A DNA stretch of 64,000 bases from an uncultured Pelagibacteraceae bacterium (lineage in GTDB: Bacteria; Pseudomonadota; Alphaproteobacteria; Pelagibacterales; Pelagibacteraceae), in the NCBI GenBank assembly GCA_902536925.1, contig CACAZL010000003.1, positions 1 through 64,000 on the forward strand, in the 5' to 3' direction. The notes under the pieces are model-generated. The model had not been told where the DNA came from. It worked only from the letters and a program-made list of their open reading frames with translations, and made no database searches. The position numbers and the translations under genes were made by a program. How positions within the stretch are numbered: the first letter of the stretch is position 1; the number at the start of each line of letters is the position of its first letter. Shown here one piece after another: positions 52,549 to 60,303 of the stretch.

Positions 52549-53489
52549 TGTCAAAAATTAAAACTGTGGGAATTGTTGGAACCGGTGTCATAGGGACTGG
52601 ATGGATAATAAGAAATTTAGCACACAATAAAATCGTTCATGCATATGATCAAAACAAAAATCTTAAAAGCTATGTTTTAAAAGAGATAAAAAGAACTTCA
52701 AAAAGTATAAAAAAACTTTTTGGAAAAAAGATTTTAATTAAAAATTTAAAATTTTTTAATTCACTTGAAAAAGCTCTTGTAAATGTCGATTTTGTTCAAG
52801 AAAGTGTATTAGAAAATTATACAGTTAAAACCGATTTGATACACAAAATCTCAAAATATGTAAAATCGGATATAATTATTTCCTCAAGCTCCTCAGGACT
52901 TTTACCCACTAAAATTTTTTCTAAGAGTAAAAATCCACAAAGAGGCATAATTGGGCATCCATTTAACCCAGCATATTTGTTGCCAGCAGTTGAAATAGTT
53001 CCTGGAAAAAAAACTACAAAAAAGTTTCTTTTAGACGCAAACAAATATTACAAATCAATCTCAATGAAACCAATTATGCTTAAAAAAGAACTACCAGGTT
53101 ATTTATCAGATAGACTTCAAGAAGCACTGTGGAGAGAAGGTTTGCATATAATTAACGAAAATTATGCAACAACTCAGGAATTAGATCGTGCAATAGAAGA
53201 TGGACCAGGTCTTAGATACTCAATAATGGGCACCTTTTTAACCTTTCATCTCGCGGGAGGCAATGAAGGAATGAAACATATGTTAAAGCAATTTGGTCCA
53301 GCTTTAAAATTACCTTGGACAAAATTAAAAGCTCCAAAATTAACAAATAAATTATCTAATAAACTTATATCAGGCACAAAAAAACAAGCTAAGGGTAAAT
53401 CAATTAATATGCTTTCAAATATTAGGGACCAATATTTAGTTGATGTCTTAAAAATTAGAAAAAAATACGAGAATAAAATTAGAAATTGA
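52548..53489 (+). CDS. cdhA: L-carnitine dehydrogenase
   Basis: This 313-residue NAD-dependent dehydrogenase of the 3-hydroxyacyl-CoA dehydrogenase type has VGIVGTGVIGTGWIIRNLA (Rossmann motif). The segments IIGHPFNPAYLLPAVEIVPG and GPGLRYSIMGTFLTFHLAGG are typical of carnitine dehydrogenases. It oxidises L-carnitine to 3-dehydrocarnitine. It lacks the fused C-terminal thioesterase of some species; a separate thioesterase is encoded nearby. Start ATG overlaps the cdhC stop (TAATG). Confidence 0.92.
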   Translation: MSKIKTVGIVGTGVIGTGWIIRNLAHNKIVHAYDQNKNLKSYVLKEIKRTSKSIKKLFGKKILIKNLKFFNSLEKALVNVDFVQESVLENYTVKTDLIHKISKYVKSDIIISSSSSGLLPTKIFSKSKNPQRGIIGHPFNPAYLLPAVEIVPGKKTTKKFLLDANKYYKSISMKPIMLKKELPGYLSDRLQEALWREGLHIINENYATTQELDRAIEDGPGLRYSIMGTFLTFHLAGGNEGMKHMLKQFGPALKLPWTKLKAPKLTNKLSNKLISGTKKQAKGKSINMLSNIRDQYLVDVLKIRKKYENKIRN

Positions 53490-53848
53490 TGAAAGAAAAA
53501 ATTTTTATAAATAAAACAGGCGGATGCATCTGTGGAGATATAACTTTTAACGTTAAGCTTGATGAAGTCCCTTTAGTTTTTAATTGTCATTGCATTGATT
53601 GTAGAAAAAAAATAGGGGGAATGATGACAATAATACTGCTTAGAGACGGAGCAATAGATATAGATAAATCAAAATTGAAAATTTATGAACACAAAGGAGG
53701 TAGTGGTAATAAAATAAAAAAACATTTTTGTGAAAAGTGCGCAGCACCAATTTTAACTTATGTGGAAAAATACAAGAAATACTATTTATATGCAGGTTTA
53801 CTGGATGATATCAGTTTTTTTAAAAAAAGCAGAAAATATACATTTTAA
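53489..53848 (+). CDS. GFA-family zinc protein, probably frameshifted near its end
   Basis: This frame gives 119 residues from ATG 53489, which overlaps the cdhA stop (TGATG); the track's TTG start is an artefact. GFA motifs are GGCICGDITFNV, NCHCIDCRKKIGG and HFCEKCAAPIL. The frame ends soon after a run of 7 T and 7 A at 53815-53828. If one base of this run is removed, the frame continues in ENIHFKESHFPFMEINEKNI and stops at 53900, 3 bases before the convergent gene's end, making about 136 residues. So the last 7 residues as written are probably wrong or the gene is disrupted. Confidence 0.75.
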   Translation: MKEKIFINKTGGCICGDITFNVKLDEVPLVFNCHCIDCRKKIGGMMTIILLRDGAIDIDKSKLKIYEHKGGSGNKIKKHFCEKCAAPILTYVEKYKKYYLYAGLLDDISFFKKSRKYTF

Positions 53849-53903
53849 AGAGTCTCATTTTCCATTTATGGAAATAAATGAAAAAAATATAAAAGTTTAA
53901 TTG

Positions 53904-54689
53904 TTAGTGCATTCTCAAAGTATTGCCATCTACGGCGATTACTTGCCCAGATATTCTTGGAGCATCATTAGAAATTAAAAAGCTACAAATTTTTCCAATG
54001 TCGTCTTCGTATACCCAAGTATTCATTGATGTCATTGAAACAAATTCTTTTTCTATTAATTTTTTTGAAACATTTAAAAATTTAGATTTATCTCTTATGA
54101 CTCTTCCCATTCTATCTCCTTTAATTGTTCCTGGACAAATAGCATTTACTCTAATTTTAAATTTTCCTAGTTCCATTGCCAATGTTTTAGTTATACCAAC
54201 AACTGCCCACTTACTTGCACAGTAAGGAGATCTTAATGGAAATCCAAATATACCTGCGGTTGATGATAAATTTATTATTGCTCCGCCTTTATTTTTTTTA
54301 AGCATTGGAATTGAATACTTTGAAAAATAAAAATGGCTTATAACATTTACCTTTAAAGTATTCTCCCAATCTTTACTTTTTAATTTTTCAAGTGTTCCAG
54401 TTGGCCCGGCAATTCCAACATTATTAATAAGAGCATCAATTTTTTTTGTTTTTTTTAATACTTTGGTAAAAAAATTCTTTACCTGGTTCTCGTCTGAGGC
54501 ATCACATTGAAAAACAAATAATTTTTTATTATTTAGTTTATGCTTTTTGCATTTGTTAAGAAAAGTGGCATTGATATCACAAAGATATACTGTTGCACCT
54601 TTCTCTAAAAATATTTTTGCTGAACTCCAGCCTATCCCTGAACCTCCAGCAGATATAACTATTCTTTTGTTTTTTAAATCTATACTCAT
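53904..54689 (-). CDS. Short-chain dehydrogenase/reductase
   Basis: This 261-residue SDR has the NAD(P) motif SAGGSGIGWSSAKIFLEKGA, an NNVGIAGPTG segment (NNAG-like), and catalytic Ser, Tyr and Lys in NLSSTAGIFGFPLRSPYCASK. An acidic residue after the second strand (YLCDIN) suggests NAD preference. It lies 4 bases upstream of the end of the ATPase gene on the same strand, so it is co-transcribed with that ABC gene. Substrate unknown; possibly a hydroxyl group from this amine pathway. Confidence 0.87.
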   Translation of the reverse strand: MSIDLKNKRIVISAGGSGIGWSSAKIFLEKGATVYLCDINATFLNKCKKHKLNNKKLFVFQCDASDENQVKNFFTKVLKKTKKIDALINNVGIAGPTGTLEKLKSKDWENTLKVNVISHFYFSKYSIPMLKKNKGGAIINLSSTAGIFGFPLRSPYCASKWAVVGITKTLAMELGKFKIRVNAICPGTIKGDRMGRVIRDKSKFLNVSKKLIEKEFVSMTSMNTWVYEDDIGKICSFLISNDAPRISGQVIAVDGNTLRMH

Positions 54690-54693
54690 AATT

Positions 54694-55719
54694 TTAAGAT
54701 TTACTCAAAGAGTGTTGTAGCTCTTTATTAGTGATATATCCTTTTACATTTCCTTGTTTATCAACCACCTCGCAATTGGCATTATTACAAACAACTTGTG
54801 GCAAAAACTCCTCAATAAACTGGTCTTCATGTATTTTAATAAGATTATTTTTTTCTTCATTAGTTGTTTCATTTATTGATTTCATTATAATTTTAGCTTT
54901 AATCACTTTTGCTCTATTTACATCCTTGACAAAAGCTTCAACATAATCGTCAGCTGGATTCATAATAATATCTACAGGGGTTCCAACTTGAACAAGCTTT
55001 CCAGCATTAAGAATTCCAATGTGATCACCAAGCTTTAATGACTCATCTAAGTCATGAGTAATAAATACAATAGTTTTTTTTAGTTCCGATTGAAGAGCTA
55101 GTAACTGTTTTTGCATATCACTTCTAATTAAAGGATCTAAAGCAGAAAAAGCTTCATCCATTAACATTATATCTGTATCAGTTGCCAATGCTCTTGCAAG
55201 TCCAACTCGTTGTTGCATACCTCCAGATAATTGATTTGGAAATTGATTTTCAAAACCTGTTAATCCAACAGATTCAATTTTTTCCATAGAAACATTGTTT
55301 CTCTTTTCAAGTTCTACACCTTGCATTTCAAGTCCATATCCAACATTTTGTAATACTGTTTTGTGAGGAAACAAACCGAACCTTTGAAAAACCATACTCA
55401 TTTTATGTCGTCTAAAATCAATTAGCTCTTCTTTTTTAAGGCTCATTACATTAGTTCCTTCAATTAGGATTTCTCCATCAGTTGGGTCTATTAATCTATT
55501 TAAATGTCTTATGAGAGTTGATTTACCTGATCCCGATAAACCCATACAAACAAATGTTTCACCCTCATTAATTTTTAGAGTTACATTGTCTAGTCCAACT
55601 GTATGACCTGTTTTTTCTAAAATTTCTTCTTTACTTGAACCATCTTTAACCATCTGCAAAACACTGGATGGTTTTGAACCAAATATTTTAAATACATTAT
55701 TTATTTCAATTTTAGACAT
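54694..55719 (-). CDS. proV: Glycine betaine/carnitine-type ABC transporter ATPase (ProV/OpuAA-like), copy 1
   Basis: This 341-residue ATPase has a ProV-type N-terminal extension (EEILEKTGHTVGLDNVTLKI), Walker A GLSGSGKST, QRFGLFPHKTVLQNVGYGLE, signature LSGGMQQRVGLARAL and Walker B MLMDEAFSALDPLIR. A C-terminal region of about 75 residues looks like a degenerate CBS module. It energises quaternary-amine uptake. Unlike copy 2 (60304-61350) it is not adjacent to the permease and is co-transcribed with an SDR. The two copies are clearly different in sequence. Confidence 0.92.
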   Translation of the reverse strand: MSKIEINNVFKIFGSKPSSVLQMVKDGSSKEEILEKTGHTVGLDNVTLKINEGETFVCMGLSGSGKSTLIRHLNRLIDPTDGEILIEGTNVMSLKKEELIDFRRHKMSMVFQRFGLFPHKTVLQNVGYGLEMQGVELEKRNNVSMEKIESVGLTGFENQFPNQLSGGMQQRVGLARALATDTDIMLMDEAFSALDPLIRSDMQKQLLALQSELKKTIVFITHDLDESLKLGDHIGILNAGKLVQVGTPVDIIMNPADDYVEAFVKDVNRAKVIKAKIIMKSINETTNEEKNNLIKIHEDQFIEEFLPQVVCNNANCEVVDKQGNVKGYITNKELQHSLSKS

Positions 55720-55731
55720 TCAAACAATCTT

Positions 55732-55750
55732 ATTTGTTATCTTAACAAAT
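55732..55750. promoter_or_regulatory. 19-bp palindrome in the proV1-dioxygenase divergent region
   Basis: ATTTGTTA-TCT-TAACAAAT is a perfect inverted repeat with 8-base arms, 12 bases upstream of the proV copy-1 ATG. Its arms carry the same ATTTGT/ACAAAT sequence seen in the palindrome upstream of proX, so one regulator could bind both. A TATAAT box at 55823-55828 is only 8 bases before the dioxygenase ATG, suggesting a near-leaderless transcript. Confidence 0.4.
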
Positions 55751-55836
55751 TACTTAACGCTAATAAATCTCTCAAAAAATATTAAGTCAACTATTAATTG
55801 AATTGAAATGTGAATTATTTTATATAATCATTAATT

Positions 55837-56961
55837 ATGCATTCAATTTCAAAAATTTCAAAAAATGGGTCTTATCTTCAAGTAATTTGGGATGATGGGA
55901 AAGAAAGTAAATTTAATTATATGTGGCTTAGGGATAATTGCCCAACAGCACATGATAAAGATTCTAGGCATCGAATGTTTAATATTTTAGATGTATCAGA
56001 AAATATAAACCCAAAAAAATATAATCTTAATAATGATGGTAAATTAGAAATAGAGTGGAGTGAGGGAAATCATGTAAGTCATTATGATATTAATTGGCTT
56101 AGAGAAAATTGTTACACAATAAAAAATAATGAAGAATACAAATCACCTTATCAATTGTGGGATGGCAAATTAGAAAAAAATATTGATAGTATATATATAG
56201 ATCATAATGAAATAATATCTTCTGAAGAGGGATTAATTAAATGGTTAGAGCTTCTTCACTATAAAGGAATAGCTATAGTTTATAATGCTCCAGTAGAAAA
56301 AAATTCTGCATTTCCTGTTTTAAATAGAATTAGTCACACAAGAGAGACATTTTTTAAAACACCTTTTGAAGTTATAAATATACCAAAACCAAATAACTCA
56401 GCTTATACAGCTCATGCACTTCAAAATCATATGGATTTACCATGGTTTGAGAATCCTCCTGGGTATCAATTTTTACATTGTTTAGTTAATTCAGCAAAAG
56501 GGGGCGACTCATCAGCAGTAGATGCATTTGCAGTAGCAGAATATTTAAAGAAAAATGATAAAGATACTTTTGATACGCTAACAAAAATTCCTTTAAAGTT
56601 TAGAGACAAAGATTACACACAAGAAGCTCATAGAAGTTTTTATGGTACTGCAATAAGTCTAACAAAAGATGGCGATTATAATGATGTTAGATTTAGCACT
56701 GCAACAATGGATGCTTTAGATTGTCACCCGGATCAAATGGATAAAGTTTATAAATCACATCATAAATTTGGAAAACTTTTACACGATGACAAATTTCAAA
56801 TAAAATTTAGACTAAAACCTGGAGATATATATACATTCAATAATAGAAGAGTGCTTCATGGAAGAACTGAATTTGATCCAAATTCTGGACACAGACACCT
56901 GCAAGGTTATTACATGGATAGAGATGAAATTGTGGGTAGATTAAATTATCTTAAGAAATAA
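55837..56961 (+). CDS. Gamma-butyrobetaine hydroxylase/TmpA-like dioxygenase
   Basis: This 374-residue Fe(II)/2-oxoglutarate enzyme has an N-terminal BBOX-type domain (YMWLRDNCPTAHDKDSRH) and a TauD-like core. Iron ligands H198 and D200 are in NHMDLPWFENPPGYQFLHC, and H341 is in FNNRRVLHGRTEFD. It probably hydroxylates gamma-butyrobetaine to L-carnitine, which cdhA, cdhC and cdhB would then degrade. TmpA, which acts on trimethylaminoethylphosphonate, is of the same family, so that substrate is also possible. The zinc-binding CPCPEC-like Cys cluster of BBOX is reduced to one cysteine (C35). Confidence 0.85.
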   Translation: MHSISKISKNGSYLQVIWDDGKESKFNYMWLRDNCPTAHDKDSRHRMFNILDVSENINPKKYNLNNDGKLEIEWSEGNHVSHYDINWLRENCYTIKNNEEYKSPYQLWDGKLEKNIDSIYIDHNEIISSEEGLIKWLELLHYKGIAIVYNAPVEKNSAFPVLNRISHTRETFFKTPFEVINIPKPNNSAYTAHALQNHMDLPWFENPPGYQFLHCLVNSAKGGDSSAVDAFAVAEYLKKNDKDTFDTLTKIPLKFRDKDYTQEAHRSFYGTAISLTKDGDYNDVRFSTATMDALDCHPDQMDKVYKSHHKFGKLLHDDKFQIKFRLKPGDIYTFNNRRVLHGRTEFDPNSGHRHLQGYYMDRDEIVGRLNYLKK

Positions 56962-56962
56962 A

Positions 56963-56993
56963 AAAAGGGCTTTGAAAATATCAAAGCCCTTTT
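56963..56993. terminator. Bidirectional Rho-independent terminator
   Basis: AAAAGGGCTTTGA-AAATA-TCAAAGCCCTTTT forms a 13-pair stem between the convergent dioxygenase and proX genes. A-run on one side and T-run on the other serve both directions. Confidence 0.92.
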
Positions 56994-57014
56994 ATCTAAT
57001 TTATTTTAAAGTTA

Positions 57015-58019
57015 TTATGGAAGCCAACTTTTCCATTTATCTGGATTATTGTCTAACCACTCATTAACAACTTCTTTAACATCTCTTCCATTTTGATCAA
57101 CTTCAACTAACATTTTAGCTTGGTCGATATTTTGTAAAGACATTTTTTCAAAGAACTTCTTAGCATCAGCATGTTCAGCGCTAGCAAAAGTAGCTGGGTT
57201 TCCATAGTTCATAGTGTAATCTTTAGCCCAACCAGTTGCTGGCCATGCAGCAGTTCCACAATCTTTCCAGTTATTTGCTTCAGTGAAGCTGTCACAAACT
57301 TTGTGATCTGGAAGTTTTACACCAACCATATCATAAGCACCAAAAAACCAATGTGGCGACCATAGATAAAGTAGGAATGGTTCTTTTCGCATGTAAGCAG
57401 CTTTTGCTTCTGCGATAGCAGCTGCTTCTGTTCCAAGTTCATCAGCTTGGAAGTCTATTCCTAAAAGATCAAGTCTTTTTTGGTCATGACAGTTCCAACC
57501 TGCAACTGGACATCCAATAAGTCTACCTCTATTACCACTTTCAATTGTTGCAAATTTTGCTTTGTGTTTATTTAAGTCTTTCCAAGTTTTAATACCTAGT
57601 TCTTCAGCAGCGTATCTTGGTATCCAGTAGTCTGACATACCGATTATTCCTGCTGTTCCAAGTAAGTCTACACTTCCATCACCACTGTATGTACCAACGA
57701 CTTTACCCTCGTATATTAAGTCCTCATTTAACATAACAGTGTCAGCTTCTGCGTAACTTGGCCAACTTTCGCAAGCGAAGTCTAGCTCACCTGCAGCGAT
57801 TGCTTCCCATAAACCAGTTCCTGAAGGAAATACAGTTTGTTTAATTTTGTATCCCATTTCTCTTTCAAGAATTGCTACGGCAACTTCGCAAGTAATTATC
57901 CCACCAGTCCAATCTGCTATAGCTGCATGAAGTCTTTTGGCTGCATTGGCTTGACCAAAGCTTCCAATTAACAGAGCTACAGAAAGAATTAGTGCTGATA
58001 TCTTTTTTGATAACTTCAT
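57015..58019 (-). CDS. proX: Glycine betaine/carnitine-type substrate-binding protein (ProX-like)
   Basis: This 334-residue periplasmic binding protein has signal peptide ending GQANA. OpuAC-type motifs include the early ADWTGGIITCEVAVAILE, then DFACESWPSYAEAD and PFLLYLWSPHWFFGAYDM. Trp and other aromatic residues at such positions form the cation-pi box for trimethylammonium groups. The many Cys (in ITCEV, FACES, IGCPV, WNCHD, VCDSF and DCGTA) suggest disulfides. It lies after the fused permease on the same strand but has its own promoter. The exact ligand (glycine betaine, carnitine, gamma-butyrobetaine, phosphonate analogue) is not shown. Confidence 0.9.
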   Translation of the reverse strand: MKLSKKISALILSVALLIGSFGQANAAKRLHAAIADWTGGIITCEVAVAILEREMGYKIKQTVFPSGTGLWEAIAAGELDFACESWPSYAEADTVMLNEDLIYEGKVVGTYSGDGSVDLLGTAGIIGMSDYWIPRYAAEELGIKTWKDLNKHKAKFATIESGNRGRLIGCPVAGWNCHDQKRLDLLGIDFQADELGTEAAAIAEAKAAYMRKEPFLLYLWSPHWFFGAYDMVGVKLPDHKVCDSFTEANNWKDCGTAAWPATGWAKDYTMNYGNPATFASAEHADAKKFFEKMSLQNIDQAKMLVEVDQNGRDVKEVVNEWLDNNPDKWKSWLP

Positions 58020-58052
58020 TTATTTCCTCTCTTTTTAATTAATTAAAAATGC

Positions 58053-58104
58053 ATTTTAGATCAAAATGTATAAGTATGTAAACCACACAAATAGTACTAT
58101 TTGT
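58053..58104 (-). promoter_or_regulatory. proX promoter with an upstream 18-bp palindrome
   Basis: On the minus strand TTTACA (58077-58082) and TAAAAT (58053-58058) lie 18 bases apart, each 5/6 to consensus. Four bases upstream of the -35 box is the perfect palindrome ACAAATAGTACTATTTGT (58087-58104), a typical activator or repressor position. AGAGGAAAT precedes the ATG. Confidence 0.55.
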
Positions 58105-58105
58105 C

Positions 58106-60226
58106 TTAATTTATTAAGCCTAAAGCTTCTCTTTGTTTCTTAGTCCACGCAAGTGTAATTCTATCAATAATAATAGCTAACAATACAATTCCAATACCAG
58201 CTGCCAATCCTCTTCCAGTGTCGGATCTCGCAAGACCATTAAATACCTCTAAACCCAAGCCCTTACCACCAATAAGCGGTGTAACTATTTGCATAGCAAA
58301 AGCCATAATTACAGTCTGATTAAATCCAATAACTAAACTTGGAATAGCTAATGGGAATTTAACTTTATTTAATGTTTGAATAAGTGTTCCACCAAATGAT
58401 CTCGATACTTCTGAGTAAGTACCAGAAACCTGTGTTAAACCTAGTGATGTTAATCGAATTATTGGTGGAATTGAATATATTACTGTAGCAATGACAGCTG
58501 ACACTGTTCCGCCACCAAAAAACATTAAAACAGGAATTAAATAACAAAAATAAGGAAGTGTTTGCATTGCATCCAACACTACGTTCTGAATATTTCTAAA
58601 TCTTTCATTGTAAGATGCAATTATTCCAAGAGGAACTCCTATAACAAAACACAGCACAACAGAAACAAGCACTGAAGATAAAGTTATCATTGATTGAGTC
58701 CATATTCCACATGCACCAATAAATAGAAGAAGAACTGCAGTAATTATTGCAAATCTTATTCCAACAGTTACATATCCTAAAGCTGAAAATACTGCTAATG
58801 TATACCACCAAGGTATTTGAGTTAGAAAAACATCTAAAGGTCTTAACAAATTTAAATAAACAAAAGCTCTTAAACCTTTTGCAAAAGAAATAAATCCAGG
58901 ATTTACAGTCAGGCTTTCCACTGCGTTACTAATTGGTTGTCGTATTGATAATTTCCATTCCTTTGGAAATGTTCCTATTTCTAAAAAGTAATTATCTATA
59001 AATGCAATTAGAAATAAAACTAGAAAATATGGAATAACATAATATCTTTTGCTAATGAATTCACCGATGTTTTCTCCCGTAGATTTATTAAAAATTGAAA
59101 CTAAGACTCTAAATACTGTTGCTATAGCAGATGTAACTATTTGACATATGATTTTTAAAATCTTATTTCCAAAACTTAATGGAGTTTCTAAAATTTTTGC
59201 GATTTGATATTTTTCCCAACTTTGAGGAAGTAAATAAAATCTTTGAACATCTGAAGGAAGTCTTTCTTTATCTTTACTAAACGCTAAACTAAATCTATCA
59301 AACATTATCGCCATGAATAAAATACATAGCCCACCTTCCATTGCCCAGCCAACATCCAATCTTCTTATTGCTTGCCAAACTTGACCACCAATACCTTCAG
59401 CACCTATAAAACATGCAAGAACAACTAATGCCAATGCCATCATTATTACTTGGTTAATACCCATCATTATACTTGGTAAAGATAATGGAATTTTAATTTT
59501 AAATAACAACTGAAGTTTACTTGAACCAAAGGAAGTGGCAGACTCTATAGTTTGAGCTGGCACTTGTCTTATGCCAGTATTCGTCAATCTTATTATTGGA
59601 GGCATCGCATATATCATGGTAGCCAATATCGCTGGCGCACCTCCTATCCCAAAAAAAAATAATGCTGGGAACAAATATACAAATGCTGGCATGACTTGCA
59701 TAGTATCTAAGACTGGCTTCATGAAATTTTCAAATCTATTACTTTGTGAACACAAGACACCCAGTATAAACCCAAAAAATACACATAATAAAACTGATAA
59801 ACCCATCAATGCTACTGTTTGCAAGGATGGTTCCCACATTCCTGTTGCTCCCCAAAAATAAACTACAAAAGATGAGTAAATTCCCAATCGCAAACCACCT
59901 GCAATTATGCAGGGTATTACAATTATTGCTGCAATTAAAATCCAAGGAGATTCAAGCAAAAAGTCTTCTAAAAAATAATAAGTTTCTTTTATATAGCTTG
60001 CTATAATTTTAGTGACCCATCTATAATTTTTTTTTAAATAATCTTCTCCGTCATTCACCCAAGCTGTAAATGTAAATTTATCAGTGACTTCTTTAGGAAA
60101 TTTTGAAGGCCCTTCACTTTGAGTAGATAGCCAAAGTGCTACCAAAAAAACAACTCCAATAATTACATAAGTTATTATGTTTTTTGATTGATTTGATTTA
60201 TCTATTAAATCAGTTCTAGTAGCCAT
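58106..60226 (-). CDS. proW: Double ABC permease of the ProW/OpuAB type (fused tandem permease)
   Basis: This 706-residue membrane protein contains two complete ProW-like permease units. The first ends around residue 325 with the EAA loop ESATSFGSSKLQLLFKIKIP. The second spans about residues 455-695 with EVSRSFGGTLIQTLNKVKFP. Each has about six core helices, and a soluble, amphipathic linker and further helices lie between. ProW normally is a single unit working as a dimer. The two halves differ clearly, so it would form a built-in heterodimer. Two different ATPases in the island may match the halves. It is the first gene of the permease-proX unit, divergent from proV copy 2. Confidence 0.9.
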   Translation of the reverse strand: MATRTDLIDKSNQSKNIITYVIIGVVFLVALWLSTQSEGPSKFPKEVTDKFTFTAWVNDGEDYLKKNYRWVTKIIASYIKETYYFLEDFLLESPWILIAAIIVIPCIIAGGLRLGIYSSFVVYFWGATGMWEPSLQTVALMGLSVLLCVFFGFILGVLCSQSNRFENFMKPVLDTMQVMPAFVYLFPALFFFGIGGAPAILATMIYAMPPIIRLTNTGIRQVPAQTIESATSFGSSKLQLLFKIKIPLSLPSIMMGINQVIMMALALVVLACFIGAEGIGGQVWQAIRRLDVGWAMEGGLCILFMAIMFDRFSLAFSKDKERLPSDVQRFYLLPQSWEKYQIAKILETPLSFGNKILKIICQIVTSAIATVFRVLVSIFNKSTGENIGEFISKRYYVIPYFLVLFLIAFIDNYFLEIGTFPKEWKLSIRQPISNAVESLTVNPGFISFAKGLRAFVYLNLLRPLDVFLTQIPWWYTLAVFSALGYVTVGIRFAIITAVLLLFIGACGIWTQSMITLSSVLVSVVLCFVIGVPLGIIASYNERFRNIQNVVLDAMQTLPYFCYLIPVLMFFGGGTVSAVIATVIYSIPPIIRLTSLGLTQVSGTYSEVSRSFGGTLIQTLNKVKFPLAIPSLVIGFNQTVIMAFAMQIVTPLIGGKGLGLEVFNGLARSDTGRGLAAGIGIVLLAIIIDRITLAWTKKQREALGLIN

Positions 60227-60303
60227 GTTCGCAAGTTAAAATAAATAATTTTACATTTAAAGTAAAATATTGTCTATTTTTAGGGTAATATTATTTATTA
60301 AAA

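Noticed and set aside
58365-58811. Minus-strand ORFs of 60 and 68 residues within the permease gene
   Set aside because: They share the strand but are out of frame with the double permease, and their Asn/Cys/Trp-rich translations look like shadow frames.
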